Source of the DNA: Saccharina japonica
Taxonomy: Eukaryota; Sar; Phaeophyceae; Laminariales; Laminariaceae
Assembly: GCA_008828725.1 (NCBI GenBank)
Contig: MEHQ01000335.1
Coordinates: 192,558-256,557, forward strand
Direction: 5' to 3'
Length of the DNA stretch: 64,000 nt
The notes beneath the pieces are model-generated. The model was given only the letters and a program-made list of their open reading frames with translations. It was not told where the DNA came from and made no database searches. The position numbers and the translations under genes are program-made. Shown in pieces: positions 10,500 to 20,977 of the stretch (position 1 is its first letter; the number at the start of each line of letters is the position of its first letter).

Positions 10500-12565
10500 G
10501 ATGGTGCGTGCCAGTCACGAGTAGCCAAGCACACGTTCGGCTCGATCGAGTCGCGGATGGGTAACGGGTCAGCACGCTCGCGGCTTCCTGGCGGGGAGTC
10601 GCTCCGACGACCTCAGGCCGACCTCCTCGTACAAAAGTGACATGTAGCCAAAGCAAACATCGGTATGGCAGGCGTTGATGCACGCGACCGACAGGTAGTG
10701 CTGCATAAACTAGCAGACAGTTGCATCACTTTGATGAGACAGTACCGCGGCGTCATGGGGGGCGTAGCCAGAGCCCTGCGAGGATCTCTGGTAGTCCTTA
10801 CGGTAGACGCCACAAAAATACGGCGATACTTCGGCGACCCGAAATATTTTGGTGCAATCGACGATCTGATCACGATGGCCACGAGGGGGGGGGGTTAGTT
10901 CATGTCACGAGGGGGGGGGGAGGCAGCTCCCACCGGAGCGGGGCCGCGCACAAGGGCACGGCAACCACCAAACCGCCACCGAGCACCCACCAGCGGTTTG
11001 GAAGAAACTCGGCGAATACGTAAGACGGTACAAATGCTTAGTGATACAGAAGTCAGCTGCACAAGAAATTCCGAATCTCTAGGGGTGTCACCCCTGGAGG
11101 CGGTTGTCACGCACAAGGTTCGGACAATTAACGATTTCGCCTTCGAGGCGCAGAGCAAAAACAAAAGGCAGACTCAACGCAGACACAGCCCCGGACACCG
11201 TCCCTTGATGTTTGTGCGCCGAGGCACTATCCAAATTACGCACGGAACTAGCAAGCCTGAGGAAAAAATAGCCGAACGAGCCGAGACTGATGGGCAAGGC
11301 CTACGTATCGCAAGAGTACACATCCCTGGGGTGCAGAACACATTGGCGGGTGGTATATCGCGTTGGCCCCATACTGAAATGGCGGAAACGATCCGGGAAC
11401 TGACTAACAGCGACGATTGGGTGGGACAGCCTATCGCCCCCTGGGGGGGAAACATATTTTACATCGTACTCCGAATCAAGATTGTGGTTAACCGGCACAA
11501 CTATAGTTTGTGGAAAGACATGGTCAGCGAATGGGACCCAGCTTGAGTCGCGTGTGCGGAGTTCCCGTCGGATACACTGCCCCCTCCCCCTCCGTCTCCC
11601 CCTCCATCCTCCTTGCGTGGTGGTTAACCCAGAAACAGAGCCCACTACCAAACGAGCGAGGCGGCGCGCCTGGTAGATATGCTTCCGCTCGCGCCAGTAG
11701 AGAGGAGTACCCAGACGCTCTACGTGGCAACGTGAAGCACTTGGGTAGGAGAGAGGGCAGCGCAGGGCAAGGGGCCGTGGTTGCAGCAAAACCTCGACAA
11801 TCCAAATCAAGTTTTGTACGAGCTGATGGAGTGCATGGTATGACGCTGTTACCTGCACTACAATCAGCAGTCGACCTTAAGGGGGACTCTCGCCGCAAAC
11901 AAGTTTTCCACAAGGTGTACGCAGGCTGGGAATTATCAATTTCGCAATGCATGATTATCGCCGTGGCGAAGGGGATTGATCGAGCCCACGGAATGTCGCA
12001 GAAATAATCGCAGATCAGGCCGCCCTTGACCTGGGCCCTCTTGTCATAAGGTAGGCAAGTAGTTGCGAGCATGGCAGACGGAGGATATACCATGTGGTTG
12101 GGGCTCGCTTTGTCGTATTTCTTGCTATGTCGTGCATCGGAGTTGTGGGCGTACGCGGAAGGAAACGTTCACCCCGAGTGCTGTCTGACGCGTAACTGCC
12201 TCACTTTGTTTCGAGGCGAGTCTCGGGATGCGCTCGAGAACAGAGCGACCGCGGAGTATTACAAGTGCGATTCGTGGCGTTGAAAAGCGACCAAAAGAGG
12301 GCGGGATGCACTACCACTCGGATGGGACTAGAGAACTCCCGAGAGCCGGGGGGGAGGGGGGGTCCGGTGGGAGCCTTCGAACTTTTGCTGGATATCCTCG
12401 TTGCGCACCCGCTGCTCCCGGAGGGGGTCACCTTTGACGGTCAGGCCTACGTCTCGCGGTTGGAAACCGTTCACGCGGGCGGAAGCGGTAGCAGCGTTGA
12501 AAACCATGATCGGAAGTAGTGGCCGAGACATAATGTAAAACGCGTTGCATTCGCACACTGTTGGA
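10500..12565 (+). mobile_element. DIRS-like (tyrosine recombinase) retroelement, copy C, broken
   Basis: Aligns by eye with copy A (36236-39453) in blocks: GGGTCAGCACGCTCGCGGCT, the CGCCACAAAAATACG region, CAAGGTTCGGACAATTAACG, then the RNase H end and the recombinase part. Encoded blocks such as RWPHTEMAETIRELTNSDDW match copy A's RWPRTEIAETIRDLTNSDAW. The copy is much shorter than copy A and lacks the reverse transcriptase core, so it is a fossil. It is diverged enough from A and B to be the oldest of the three. It sits between minisatellite blocks. Confidence 0.75.
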
Positions 12566-12649
12566 CGCAGTCGCCGAACAGCAGTGGGGAAGGGGTACAT
12601 GAAAAACAAACCAAAAAACCAAACAAAAAGGACGGTCGCAAGAGCGTGA

Positions 12650-13385
12650 CCCCCTTCCGCGTGGGTCGTCTGCAACGACCCCGCGGGACGCCGCGACCCC
12701 TCAGAACGCTCCGACCCCGCGAGTTGCTCATGGAATGCCACAACCGCCCACTGCGTGAGTGCGTGGAGCCCGTACCGCCTTCTGCAAGAGTGCGTGGAAC
12801 CCGTACCGCCTTCATTGCGAGTGTAGTCTGTACCGACTCTGCTGGACTGTTATTCATTTTCACAACCGTCCGCTGCTTGAGTGCGTGGAGCCTGTACCCC
12901 CTTCCGCGCACGTTGTCTGTAACGGCCCATGGGACGCTCATCCAGTGTCACAACCGTTCGCTGCTTGAGTGCGTGGGGCCTGTATCCCCCTCCACGGGTG
13001 TTGTCTGTACTGACACCGCGAAACGCGCATTTAGTCGCTGCTTGAGGGCGATTGGCATGTACCCCCTTCCGCCAGTGTTGTCCGTACCGACCCCGCGGGA
13101 CGCTCATCCAGTGTCACAACCGTCCGCTGCTTGGGTGCGTGGGGCCTGTATTCCCTTCCGCGCGCGTCGTGTGTACCGACCCGCGGGACGCTCATTTAGT
13201 GTTCATAACTTGTCTCCGCTTGAGTATATGGCGATTGTACCCCATTCTGCGGGCGTCGTCTGTGCTGACGCCGCGGGACGCTCATTTCGCCGCTGCTGGA
13301 GTGCGTGGGGCCTGTATCCCCTTCCGCGGGCATCGTCTGCACCGATCCCGCGGGACGCTCATCCATTTTCAGAATCTGTATTTGC
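12650..13385 (+). repeat. ~88-bp minisatellite, block 3
   Basis: About eight units, the cleanest of the family. Consensus words are GAGTGCGTGGGGCCTGTA, CCTTCCGCGCGCGTCGTC, TGTACCGACCCCGCGGGACG and CTCATTCAGTGTCACAACCG. It generates long overlapping reading frames in several frames, which I do not regard as genes. Confidence 0.92.
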
Positions 13386-14529
13386 TACTGTATACAGGAG
13401 TAAATTGCGTTGTCTGTGCTGCAGGCCAAGTTTGGAGCACGGTCTTCATAATGGGAGGCCCGTCGTTTGGTTCGATTCATCAACACCCTACTCTACTAAT
13501 CCCCGATGTGCGCAAATGCCCTCCCCCGTCGTTTGCTCACCACGACCACGGTGGCCAGGAGCGAACACGCTACCCGCAAGACGCTCTCGCCGACCTAATA
13601 CGGCCCACCGCTCGGAAACGACGTGTCCAGCCTCTCGGGGTCCAGTCCACTATCGGACGGGTTATGCCGCCCCTAAACCACCTTTTCTATGATGTGAGTT
13701 TCTTCAACGTGACAGCGCCCCGGTTTGGCCTCTAATCGAACGCGAAGACCCCGCACCCCTGCCCCTTACCCTTTCCATCAGTCCAAGTGTTAGGGAAATA
13801 CAATATACCGGGAGCCCCCCCCCCCCCTCTTGTGTCTGTTGTAATGATAAACCCGCGGTTAGTATATTGGATTGTTTGTGTATGCTCACCAAGTCTTGTG
13901 CCGTACTATTAAGTAATAATGCTGTTTGTTTGTGACCTGTGCCCTGTATCTTGTGCTTTGTCTCGTGTCTTTTATCGTGTTCCTTATACCTTGAGTGGTG
14001 GGAATGGAGGTGTTAAGTTTTGTGCCTCGCGCAATATGACGTTTTGATATCGTGTATATCTACTTATCTAGTATATCGTGTCCTGTGGTACGGAAGGGGA
14101 GGTGTCTTGAGTCTTCTGCCTTGTCGAATATGTATATTGTTTTCATATCGCGGGTCTTTACTTTCGGATCTAGCATCCTGCGTGTTGAGGGGAGGGCGAT
14201 CGTGAGTATTGGGACACAAGATACGGAAGGTCTTGAGTCTTCTGCTTGGTTTCTGTTGTTGTCCGCTACTTGTGACTTGCACCTTGCGTCGTGTAGGGTC
14301 GGGGGGGTGGGGGGTACTTCTTTGTTGCTTGCCCTGGTCGTTAGACCATTGACCACGCATCTATTTCGAGATGGACCCCGTCGTTCTTCTCATAGAAACA
14401 CCTCCAACTATTAAGCGCTGAATACGTCGGTTCCATGTAGTACATATACACTCTTCGCTAGTCTTATTCCCTTCCTGTTTCACCGTCTGTGGCCACCATC
14501 TATTTCCTACGATAGAGATCGTTGTCACG
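13386..14529. other. Intergenic; short duplication, no confirmed gene
   Basis: 13400-13735 has open plus-strand frames without a recognisable domain. 13740-14500 is T/G-rich on the plus strand, with a C-run at 13818-13831. A diverged local duplication carries GGAAGG...TCTTGAGTCTTCTGC at 14092-14122 and 14224-14246. No LTR partner for the following gypsy element was found here. Confidence 0.4.
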
Positions 14530-14905
14530 GGAGGGGGGGAGTGTACTCATGTCGTGCACGGCCGTAGTCATATGATCATAGACCCTCGCATCCCTACGAT
14601 GCCGAGACGGAGCACGTTGGGTTTTCACCAACCAGGCAGACATTGCTTGCACCAAGCGCGAAGCGTCGTGAGGTATTGGGCGAGTCGCATGGAGGGTGAG
14701 CTGCATCCTGCTAAGAACCACCTTTGAGGCGGACTTGCATATGGACGACAGCTTCAATGCGTTAATTTAATTTCTGGTGTGGCCACTCCCTGAGACAGTA
14801 ATGGGAGCACTATGTAACTGCCTCACGGGTGCCTTACCGTATACACACTACGTGATACGATCATTCCCCTTGTGCCGAGCAAAGGTTCTCCACCCTACAC
14901 ACCTC
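14530..14905 (+). repeat. LTR-like repeat overlapping the start of the gypsy frame
   Basis: Inverted partner of 4216-4590. A purine tract GGGAGGGGGGGAG lies directly before TGTACTCATG, and the similarity to the partner ends near CCCTACACACC. TG...CA ends behind a purine tract suggest an LTR. It overlaps the first ~43 codons of the open frame starting at 14777. No matching copy was found after 20977, so its relation to the gypsy element is unresolved. Confidence 0.55.
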
Positions 14906-17900
14906 CCATTACATTCCGAAGCCACGAGATTCAGGGACAACTTCCACTTTTTCTGGCATTCCACGTCCATTTTCTCGCAGTGGTACCCGTGCGACATCGA
15001 CTACGACGGTTTCACCTACAACAGCGCCGAACAGATCATGATGACGAAGAAGGCCGCCCTCTTCGGTGATACGGCAACTGAGCTCCGCATCCGTGGCACT
15101 GCCGACCCTGCCGTTCAAAACGCCCTGGGTCGAACCGTCACCGGCTTCGATCAGGAGTGCTGGGAACGACATCGTTCTGATATCGTCTACACGGCCAATC
15201 TCTACAAGTATCGGAGCAACCCGGGCCTGCGACAAGCGCTCGCGGCCACCGGCACCCAGCACCTTGCCGAGGCCAGCCCGCACGACCTCGTCTGGGGCAT
15301 CGGCTTCAAAGCCAACCATCCCTCGGCTCGCGATCCATCGCGTTGGCGCGGACAAAACCTGCTGGGCCGAATTTTGATGGACCTTCGCCAACACTTCGGC
15401 CCCTTCCGCCCCAGAAGCCCACGCCCCAGACCACAGCGCACCACCATTTCCTCCCCTCCCGAGCCACCTTCCACGCCGACCCACTCCGTCCGAGTTTCAC
15501 CCACCCGCGATCGTATTCACGAGACCAGCAACCATTCCTACCCGGCAACCTCACCGACTTCCCCGCTCGGCCTTCCCCTGCCACCCTTCACCCCTGACCC
15601 CTCACCCGTGGGCCAATTCCCCTCGGTTTCTGCAGTCTCCGCCGCAGCGTCAACCTGCCGGACTGCCTCCCAACGACCGATACCTGAACATGGCCCTTGC
15701 CTCGTCGGTGGTGTACTCACCGTCGATGACTCGTCGTTCACGACGAAGGTCCTGGCGCACAGCGGCCCTACCGCCACCAAGCGCTGTGGCCTCGTGGCCC
15801 TGCTCGACACGGGTTCGCCCCAGTCGTTCATCACCGCTGTCGCGGTGGATCAACTGAAGGCTTCCCGTTCTGCCTCGGACGCGTGCATACGGCACGCATC
15901 TCCTCGTTCATGGGGTGGATTTGGCACTTCGGCTCCCCTCACCCCGTCCGCCTCCATCCGCCTAAGCATACAGTTTACGCATTCGGACTCCACAACCACA
16001 ACCCCTACGGCCGCACTTACAGTGTGGGCGTGCATCGTTCCTGCAGGAACCATGCAGCACCCCATCCTCCTCGGGCGAGACAGCTGGATGTGCTTCGAGC
16101 AACGCTCGTATACCACGCTTCCCCGCCAGCCCCACCAGCCCATCCGCGGCGAACTTGGCCTACACCACCACGACCACAACGGGGCATCTGCGTTCATTCC
16201 GGACGACCGTTCTACCGACGACGTCTACCACCTCCGGTTTTCTGGACCTAACACCATCTCGCTGTCGTCGACACCAACACTCGTCGAGGTCAACCTGGTG
16301 CGTCAGTCAGGCGCCCCAGCGTTCACCGGGAATCACATGGTAAACATGCTCCCCCGCGAGGATCCCCTTTCCGATACGGCAATATTCGTCTCCGACGGGT
16401 ACCAGACCATCCCCCTCTCGGGGTCAACCGACCTCGAGCCAGGCGACCTGCTTGGCACATCCGCTTCCCCGCTGGTACAAGTGCCCTTAGCCAGCCTCCG
16501 CCACCTCCCCGCGGACCCCGACGTTCCAAACGTGCACGCCCTGCACGACAACATCCCCGTGGCCAACGACGACCTACCACCAACCGACCCCCCACCGGAA
16601 CCGAAATCCCCGAGCCCACAACTGCTCGCACGCCTCGACACCGACCAACGATCCAGCTTCCTGCGCCTCTGGAACCGTCTGCCGTTGCACCTACGCGACG
16701 TCATGTTCGACCTTCACGGTTCTGGATGGTCGCCATCGGTAATCGACGACCTGGGAGACGTCCTCTGCGAGTTCCAGGACGTCTTCTCCACCTCCAAGAC
16801 CGACTTCGGCTCCTGTTCCCTCATACCCTTCAAGATTTCCGTGCCCCCGGACAGCGCTCCGGTTACCTCCCGACCATACCGGATCAACCCCATCCTCGCC
16901 AAAAAGGCGGACGCCGTCCTCGACCAATACCTGGCCGCCGGCCTAATCCAACATTCCACCTCGCCATACTCCAGCCCGATGGTCGCCATTCCCAAGAAGG
17001 ATGGTGGCGTCCGTATCACCATAAACTACAAGAAGCTCAACGCCATCAGCTCCCTCGGACAGCTCCCAATCCCCCGCGTCGACGAGGTCCTGGACTCCTT
17101 GGGCAAAGGCCGTATATTTTCCCTGTTCGACCTGGTCTCCTCCTTCCACCAGATAACCATCGACAAGGACACCATCCCCCTGACAGCGTTCTGCACACCC
17201 AACCGGCTACTCGAATGGCTTGTTATGCCGCAAGGCAGCAGTGCCTCACCCGGTTGGTTCGTGAAGGTCATCAATGAGGTCATCAAAGGCCTGGAACGCG
17301 TTGCCGCATACCTCGACGACATCATCGTCTTCGACCCCACCCCTTCCGACCACACTACCAACATCCGGGCCCTTTTCGCGCGCCTGCGGAGGCACAACCT
17401 CAAGCCTTCCTCGGCCAAGGCCAAAATTGGCGCTACCACCGCCGATTTTCTGGGCCACACCATCACCGCCGGCGGCTTCAGCCCCAACTCCGATAAGGTC
17501 GCCGCCCTCGTCAAGATGCCCATGCCGAAAAATAAGAAGCAGGTACGCTCACTGCTTGGAGGCATCAACTACTACGGCAAGTTCCTTCCCAACCTTTCGC
17601 GGCGCCTTCGCCCCATTAACGCCTTGCTGAAACAGGGCGCCGCCTTCGACTTCACCTCCGCCATGGAGACCACCGTCCGCGACATCCTTCGCGACCTCAC
17701 CAAACCACCGATCCTGGTCTACCCAGACTGGGATGCCGTCGCCGACAACTCCCGCCCCTTCAGGCTATACTGCGACGCCAGCCTCGACGGCTTCGGCGCC
17801 ACGCTGGAGCAAGAGCAGCCCGACGGCTCCGTCCGTCCTCTGATCTACGTCAGCCGCGCGACCCTCGACTCCGAACGTTCGTGGACGCCCCTCGATCTTG

Positions 17901-20900
17901 AGGCCGGAAGCATCGTTTGGGCGATAAAAAGGCTGCGCGGACACCTCTGGTCCACGAACTTCCATATATACTCGGACCACAAGGCGCTGGAGAACATCGC
18001 CAAGGTGGGCGAACATAACCCTCGCGTCCGGCGATGGATTGAGTTCCTCTCGGCGTACTCCTTCGTCCTCAAGTACCGCAAAGGCACCAGCAACGGCAAC
18101 GCCGACTTCCTTTCCCGCCTTCCGCAACCAGCCACCGAAGCCGACCGCACCGGACCGAATCGCCTTACCGGTCCCGACACCGTTGGCATCTACCTGATAC
18201 GCCCCTGCGGTTTCACGCCATGCGAACCATCCACGCCGGGCATCGGCTTGGGTGGGCTCGTACCCCCCCCTTCCCGCCCTATCCCAACCATCCAGCCCCT
18301 CCCTTTCGCCACCGACGACTTCACCGATTTCCGTCTCCTGGGACCACGACTGGAGCGCCCCGGCTCCTCACCGCTACCCAACACCTTCGTCGGGCCTGTC
18401 TCGGCCCATCGCACCGTCGACGGACCGCCTCCGTGCCTCGAGAAAGCCGCCGTGGACACCGGCGCTCCTCCAGGCTCGGCTTCCAGGCCGCCCGTCGTCT
18501 CGCCGCCGTCCACCATTGGCGCCACGATCCCAGCTCCTCCGGACCTCATCTCTTCTCGGACACGTCATCGCGCCGCCGCTGCCACGGGAACCCCCCGAGC
18601 CGCCATCGACTATGGCTTCGGCCGCCGACCACAACCAACCGCTTCCAACACACCGACACCTACCCGTCGCACGTCAGCGCCCCCAGCCACGGCCCGGCCG
18701 AGGCCTCTCCCAACGACACCGCCTTCAGCCACAGCCCCCGCGCAACCTGCGCCACCGACGCCTCCGACCAACCCCTCCCTGCCGACCCCATCGTCGCCGG
18801 TTCCGCCCTCGGAGCCGGACGTCACACCCGACGATGACCCCCATCTACTCGCCCGCATCGAGCACCGCACCTCCAGCGACTGGGCACGAGAACAACGAGC
18901 TGAGCCCCTATGCTCTGCCGTCATCCGTTTTCTATCGCTGGGATCCCCTTCACCGCCACCACCGGATCTTCTGGACTTTATCCCCTCGGCTCGGCGTCCA
19001 CAACTCTCAGACGTTCTCGCCCTGGCCGCCAAAAGTACACTCCACCGCACCGACGACGACACCGCCCTTCTGGTACAACGACCACCCTACCCCCCTCCAC
19101 CCACCCCGCGCATCTACGTTCCGATGTTGATGCGCCCCTGGGTCCTACAGACATGCCACGCCACTACTTCCCTACACCTGGGAGTTACACGAACGGTGCG
19201 CATGATGGCACGTTTCTTCTGGTGGGTCGGAATGGACGTTTCCGCCCGCTGGTGGATACGCCGCTGCCTCATGTGCCAGGCCCGCAAGACATCCCGACAA
19301 ACCATCCGGTGGCCCATCCTCTCCCTCCCTTTACCCAACGGCCCTGGCATCACCGTCAGCGTCGATTACTTCGGCCCCTTGCCCCTCACCCCACGCGGAA
19401 ACGTCCACATCCTACTTTTCACCGACCGTTTCAGCCGCCGCGCCGACATGTTCGCTGTCTCCGCAGCTCAGTTCACGGCCGCCGGCACCGCCGACATCTT
19501 CATCGACAAGTACATCACCCTTTGGGGGTGTCCAGTGACACTCCTCTCGGACAACGGCCTACAGTTTACGTCGAAGCTCGCCCGCGCCGTCTACGACCGC
19601 CTTGGCGTCAACAAGGTCAACACCAGCGCCTACCACCCCTGCACCAACGGCGGCGTCGAGCGCGTCAACCACGTCCTGGCCCAGATGCTCTCCATGGTCG
19701 GCAACGAAAACCAAACCGACTGGGACCTCCTACTGCCGCACGTCTCTTCGGCCTACAACAACTCCGTGAACGCCGCCACCGGGCTTGCACCCAACGAAGT
19801 CCACATCGGCCGCCTTCCCCGCCTCCCGCTCTCCGTCTTCGAACCCGACAACGTCGGCGGTCACCAGAGCCTGGAGCGCGACCACCTCACCTACATCAAC
19901 CTCGCCACAGAACGACAACAACGCGCCTACTCCCTCGTCCGCGAGCTCTACCACATCACCACCTCGCGCCTACAGCGCCGGAACGCCCCCATCATGGCCG
20001 CCCTCTCCGCCTCCCCTCCTTTCACCGTAGGTGGCTGGGCCTGGGTCTACAACTCCGCCTCCACCATTCGCCAGGGCGCCAAAAAGGACACCGACGCAAC
20101 CGTGCTGAAGACCAAGCTCGCCCTCAACTGGAACGGGCCCTTTAAGATCCTCGCCGTGGGCCCGGCGCCCGCCTCAGACACCCCCGACAACCGCCCCCTA
20201 CACGACAAGCTACTCTTCCTCGACCTACCTTCTGACCTTCCTGGACGGGACTCCAAGCCCCGCGTCTCCGTAAAACGATGCAAACCTTGCCGGAGCCCCG
20301 ACGACACCACCGACCTTCCCAAGTACCTGCCTGCGGACCTCACCACCTACGTACTCACCGCCTCCGCCGCCAAATCTCCGCCCTACCACGTCACGGTCGA
20401 CGACGTCACACCGCCACCGGAGCGCCTCGACGTCGAGCGGATCACCGGCCACCAACTCGTACGCGGTCGCGGCGGGGTGATCGCCGTCCTCTACGAGACC
20501 CACTGGGCCGGACTTCTCAGCCCCTCCTGGGAACGGGAACTGGATCTTCAACATTTCAGGCGGCATATTCTCCTTTACTGGTCCGGAACCCCGTCGCAGC
20601 ACCGACAAGCCAACCGCTTGTACAGACAAATGCGCATCGGTGCCGCACACCGGGAACTCTCACGGTCGCAAGGCCAAATATTTCTCGCTCCCGGCTACTC
20701 CCTGGTCTCCCGCGACCTCTGGCTCCGCAACTTCAGTTCAACCACTCTCCCCTCTGGGGCACACGTTTGGTACAAGGCGCGCGACGGCCTCTGGTGGCTT
20801 GGCAAAATTTCCCACCGCACGCCCTTGGACACCTCTTCGGACAGCCTCCCGGACTCTTCCCCGGACGGTTCCTACATCATCCGTTTCCTGGACGACCCCG

Positions 20901-20977
20901 GCCCCATCAAGATCGACCTCCAGCACGCCCGCTACACCACTGCCCGGAACGCCATCTCTGGATCATGGTGTTTATAA
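14777..20977 (+). CDS. Ty3/gypsy polyprotein with N-terminal NADAR domain and C-terminal chromodomain
   Basis: One uninterrupted frame of 2066 codons that looks whole. Order by approximate residue: NADAR/YbiA-like domain 57-207 (FWHSTSIFSQWYP; YNSAEQIMMTKKAALFGD; VWGIGFKANHPSARDPSRW; GQNLLGRILMDLR); Pro-rich spacer; retropepsin with LLDTGS near 344; reverse transcriptase 713-960 with YLDD near 845; RNase H 993-1115 (LYCDAS, SDHKALE); Pro/Thr-rich linker; integrase zinc finger 1455-1500 (H-H-C-C) and D-D-E core (VDYFGP ~1530, LSDNG ~1591, GVERVN ~1627); chromodomain 1882-1935; Tudor-like segment 1995-2051. No capsid or zinc-knuckle Gag is visible. NADAR enzymes are N-glycosidases acting on ADP-ribose-type substrates. 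A role for one in a retroelement is inference. Start chosen at the first ATG, because the next downstream ATG pair, within AEQIMM, would cut the NADAR core. C-rich third positions contrast with the AT-richer flanks. Confidence 0.95.
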   Translation: MWPLPETVMGALCNCLTGALPYTHYVIRSFPLCRAKVLHPTHLPLHSEATRFRDNFHFFWHSTSIFSQWYPCDIDYDGFTYNSAEQIMMTKKAALFGDTATELRIRGTADPAVQNALGRTVTGFDQECWERHRSDIVYTANLYKYRSNPGLRQALAATGTQHLAEASPHDLVWGIGFKANHPSARDPSRWRGQNLLGRILMDLRQHFGPFRPRSPRPRPQRTTISSPPEPPSTPTHSVRVSPTRDRIHETSNHSYPATSPTSPLGLPLPPFTPDPSPVGQFPSVSAVSAAASTCRTASQRPIPEHGPCLVGGVLTVDDSSFTTKVLAHSGPTATKRCGLVALLDTGSPQSFITAVAVDQLKASRSASDACIRHASPRSWGGFGTSAPLTPSASIRLSIQFTHSDSTTTTPTAALTVWACIVPAGTMQHPILLGRDSWMCFEQRSYTTLPRQPHQPIRGELGLHHHDHNGASAFIPDDRSTDDVYHLRFSGPNTISLSSTPTLVEVNLVRQSGAPAFTGNHMVNMLPREDPLSDTAIFVSDGYQTIPLSGSTDLEPGDLLGTSASPLVQVPLASLRHLPADPDVPNVHALHDNIPVANDDLPPTDPPPEPKSPSPQLLARLDTDQRSSFLRLWNRLPLHLRDVMFDLHGSGWSPSVIDDLGDVLCEFQDVFSTSKTDFGSCSLIPFKISVPPDSAPVTSRPYRINPILAKKADAVLDQYLAAGLIQHSTSPYSSPMVAIPKKDGGVRITINYKKLNAISSLGQLPIPRVDEVLDSLGKGRIFSLFDLVSSFHQITIDKDTIPLTAFCTPNRLLEWLVMPQGSSASPGWFVKVINEVIKGLERVAAYLDDIIVFDPTPSDHTTNIRALFARLRRHNLKPSSAKAKIGATTADFLGHTITAGGFSPNSDKVAALVKMPMPKNKKQVRSLLGGINYYGKFLPNLSRRLRPINALLKQGAAFDFTSAMETTVRDILRDLTKPPILVYPDWDAVADNSRPFRLYCDASLDGFGATLEQEQPDGSVRPLIYVSRATLDSERSWTPLDLEAGSIVWAIKRLRGHLWSTNFHIYSDHKALENIAKVGEHNPRVRRWIEFLSAYSFVLKYRKGTSNGNADFLSRLPQPATEADRTGPNRLTGPDTVGIYLIRPCGFTPCEPSTPGIGLGGLVPPPSRPIPTIQPLPFATDDFTDFRLLGPRLERPGSSPLPNTFVGPVSAHRTVDGPPPCLEKAAVDTGAPPGSASRPPVVSPPSTIGATIPAPPDLISSRTRHRAAAATGTPRAAIDYGFGRRPQPTASNTPTPTRRTSAPPATARPRPLPTTPPSATAPAQPAPPTPPTNPSLPTPSSPVPPSEPDVTPDDDPHLLARIEHRTSSDWAREQRAEPLCSAVIRFLSLGSPSPPPPDLLDFIPSARRPQLSDVLALAAKSTLHRTDDDTALLVQRPPYPPPPTPRIYVPMLMRPWVLQTCHATTSLHLGVTRTVRMMARFFWWVGMDVSARWWIRRCLMCQARKTSRQTIRWPILSLPLPNGPGITVSVDYFGPLPLTPRGNVHILLFTDRFSRRADMFAVSAAQFTAAGTADIFIDKYITLWGCPVTLLSDNGLQFTSKLARAVYDRLGVNKVNTSAYHPCTNGGVERVNHVLAQMLSMVGNENQTDWDLLLPHVSSAYNNSVNAATGLAPNEVHIGRLPRLPLSVFEPDNVGGHQSLERDHLTYINLATERQQRAYSLVRELYHITTSRLQRRNAPIMAALSASPPFTVGGWAWVYNSASTIRQGAKKDTDATVLKTKLALNWNGPFKILAVGPAPASDTPDNRPLHDKLLFLDLPSDLPGRDSKPRVSVKRCKPCRSPDDTTDLPKYLPADLTTYVLTASAAKSPPYHVTVDDVTPPPERLDVERITGHQLVRGRGGVIAVLYETHWAGLLSPSWERELDLQHFRRHILLYWSGTPSQHRQANRLYRQMRIGAAHRELSRSQGQIFLAPGYSLVSRDLWLRNFSSTTLPSGAHVWYKARDGLWWLGKISHRTPLDTSSDSLPDSSPDGSYIIRFLDDPGPIKIDLQHARYTTARNAISGSWCL

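Noticed and set aside
12646-13735. 348- and 227-codon frames over the minisatellite
   Set aside because: The text repeats with the ~88-bp unit in different frames, so the reading is a product of the satellite.
18252-20145. Long frames of 292 and 411 codons overlapping the gypsy polyprotein
   Set aside because: GC-rich shadows of the real frame. Arg/Pro/His-rich with no domain.
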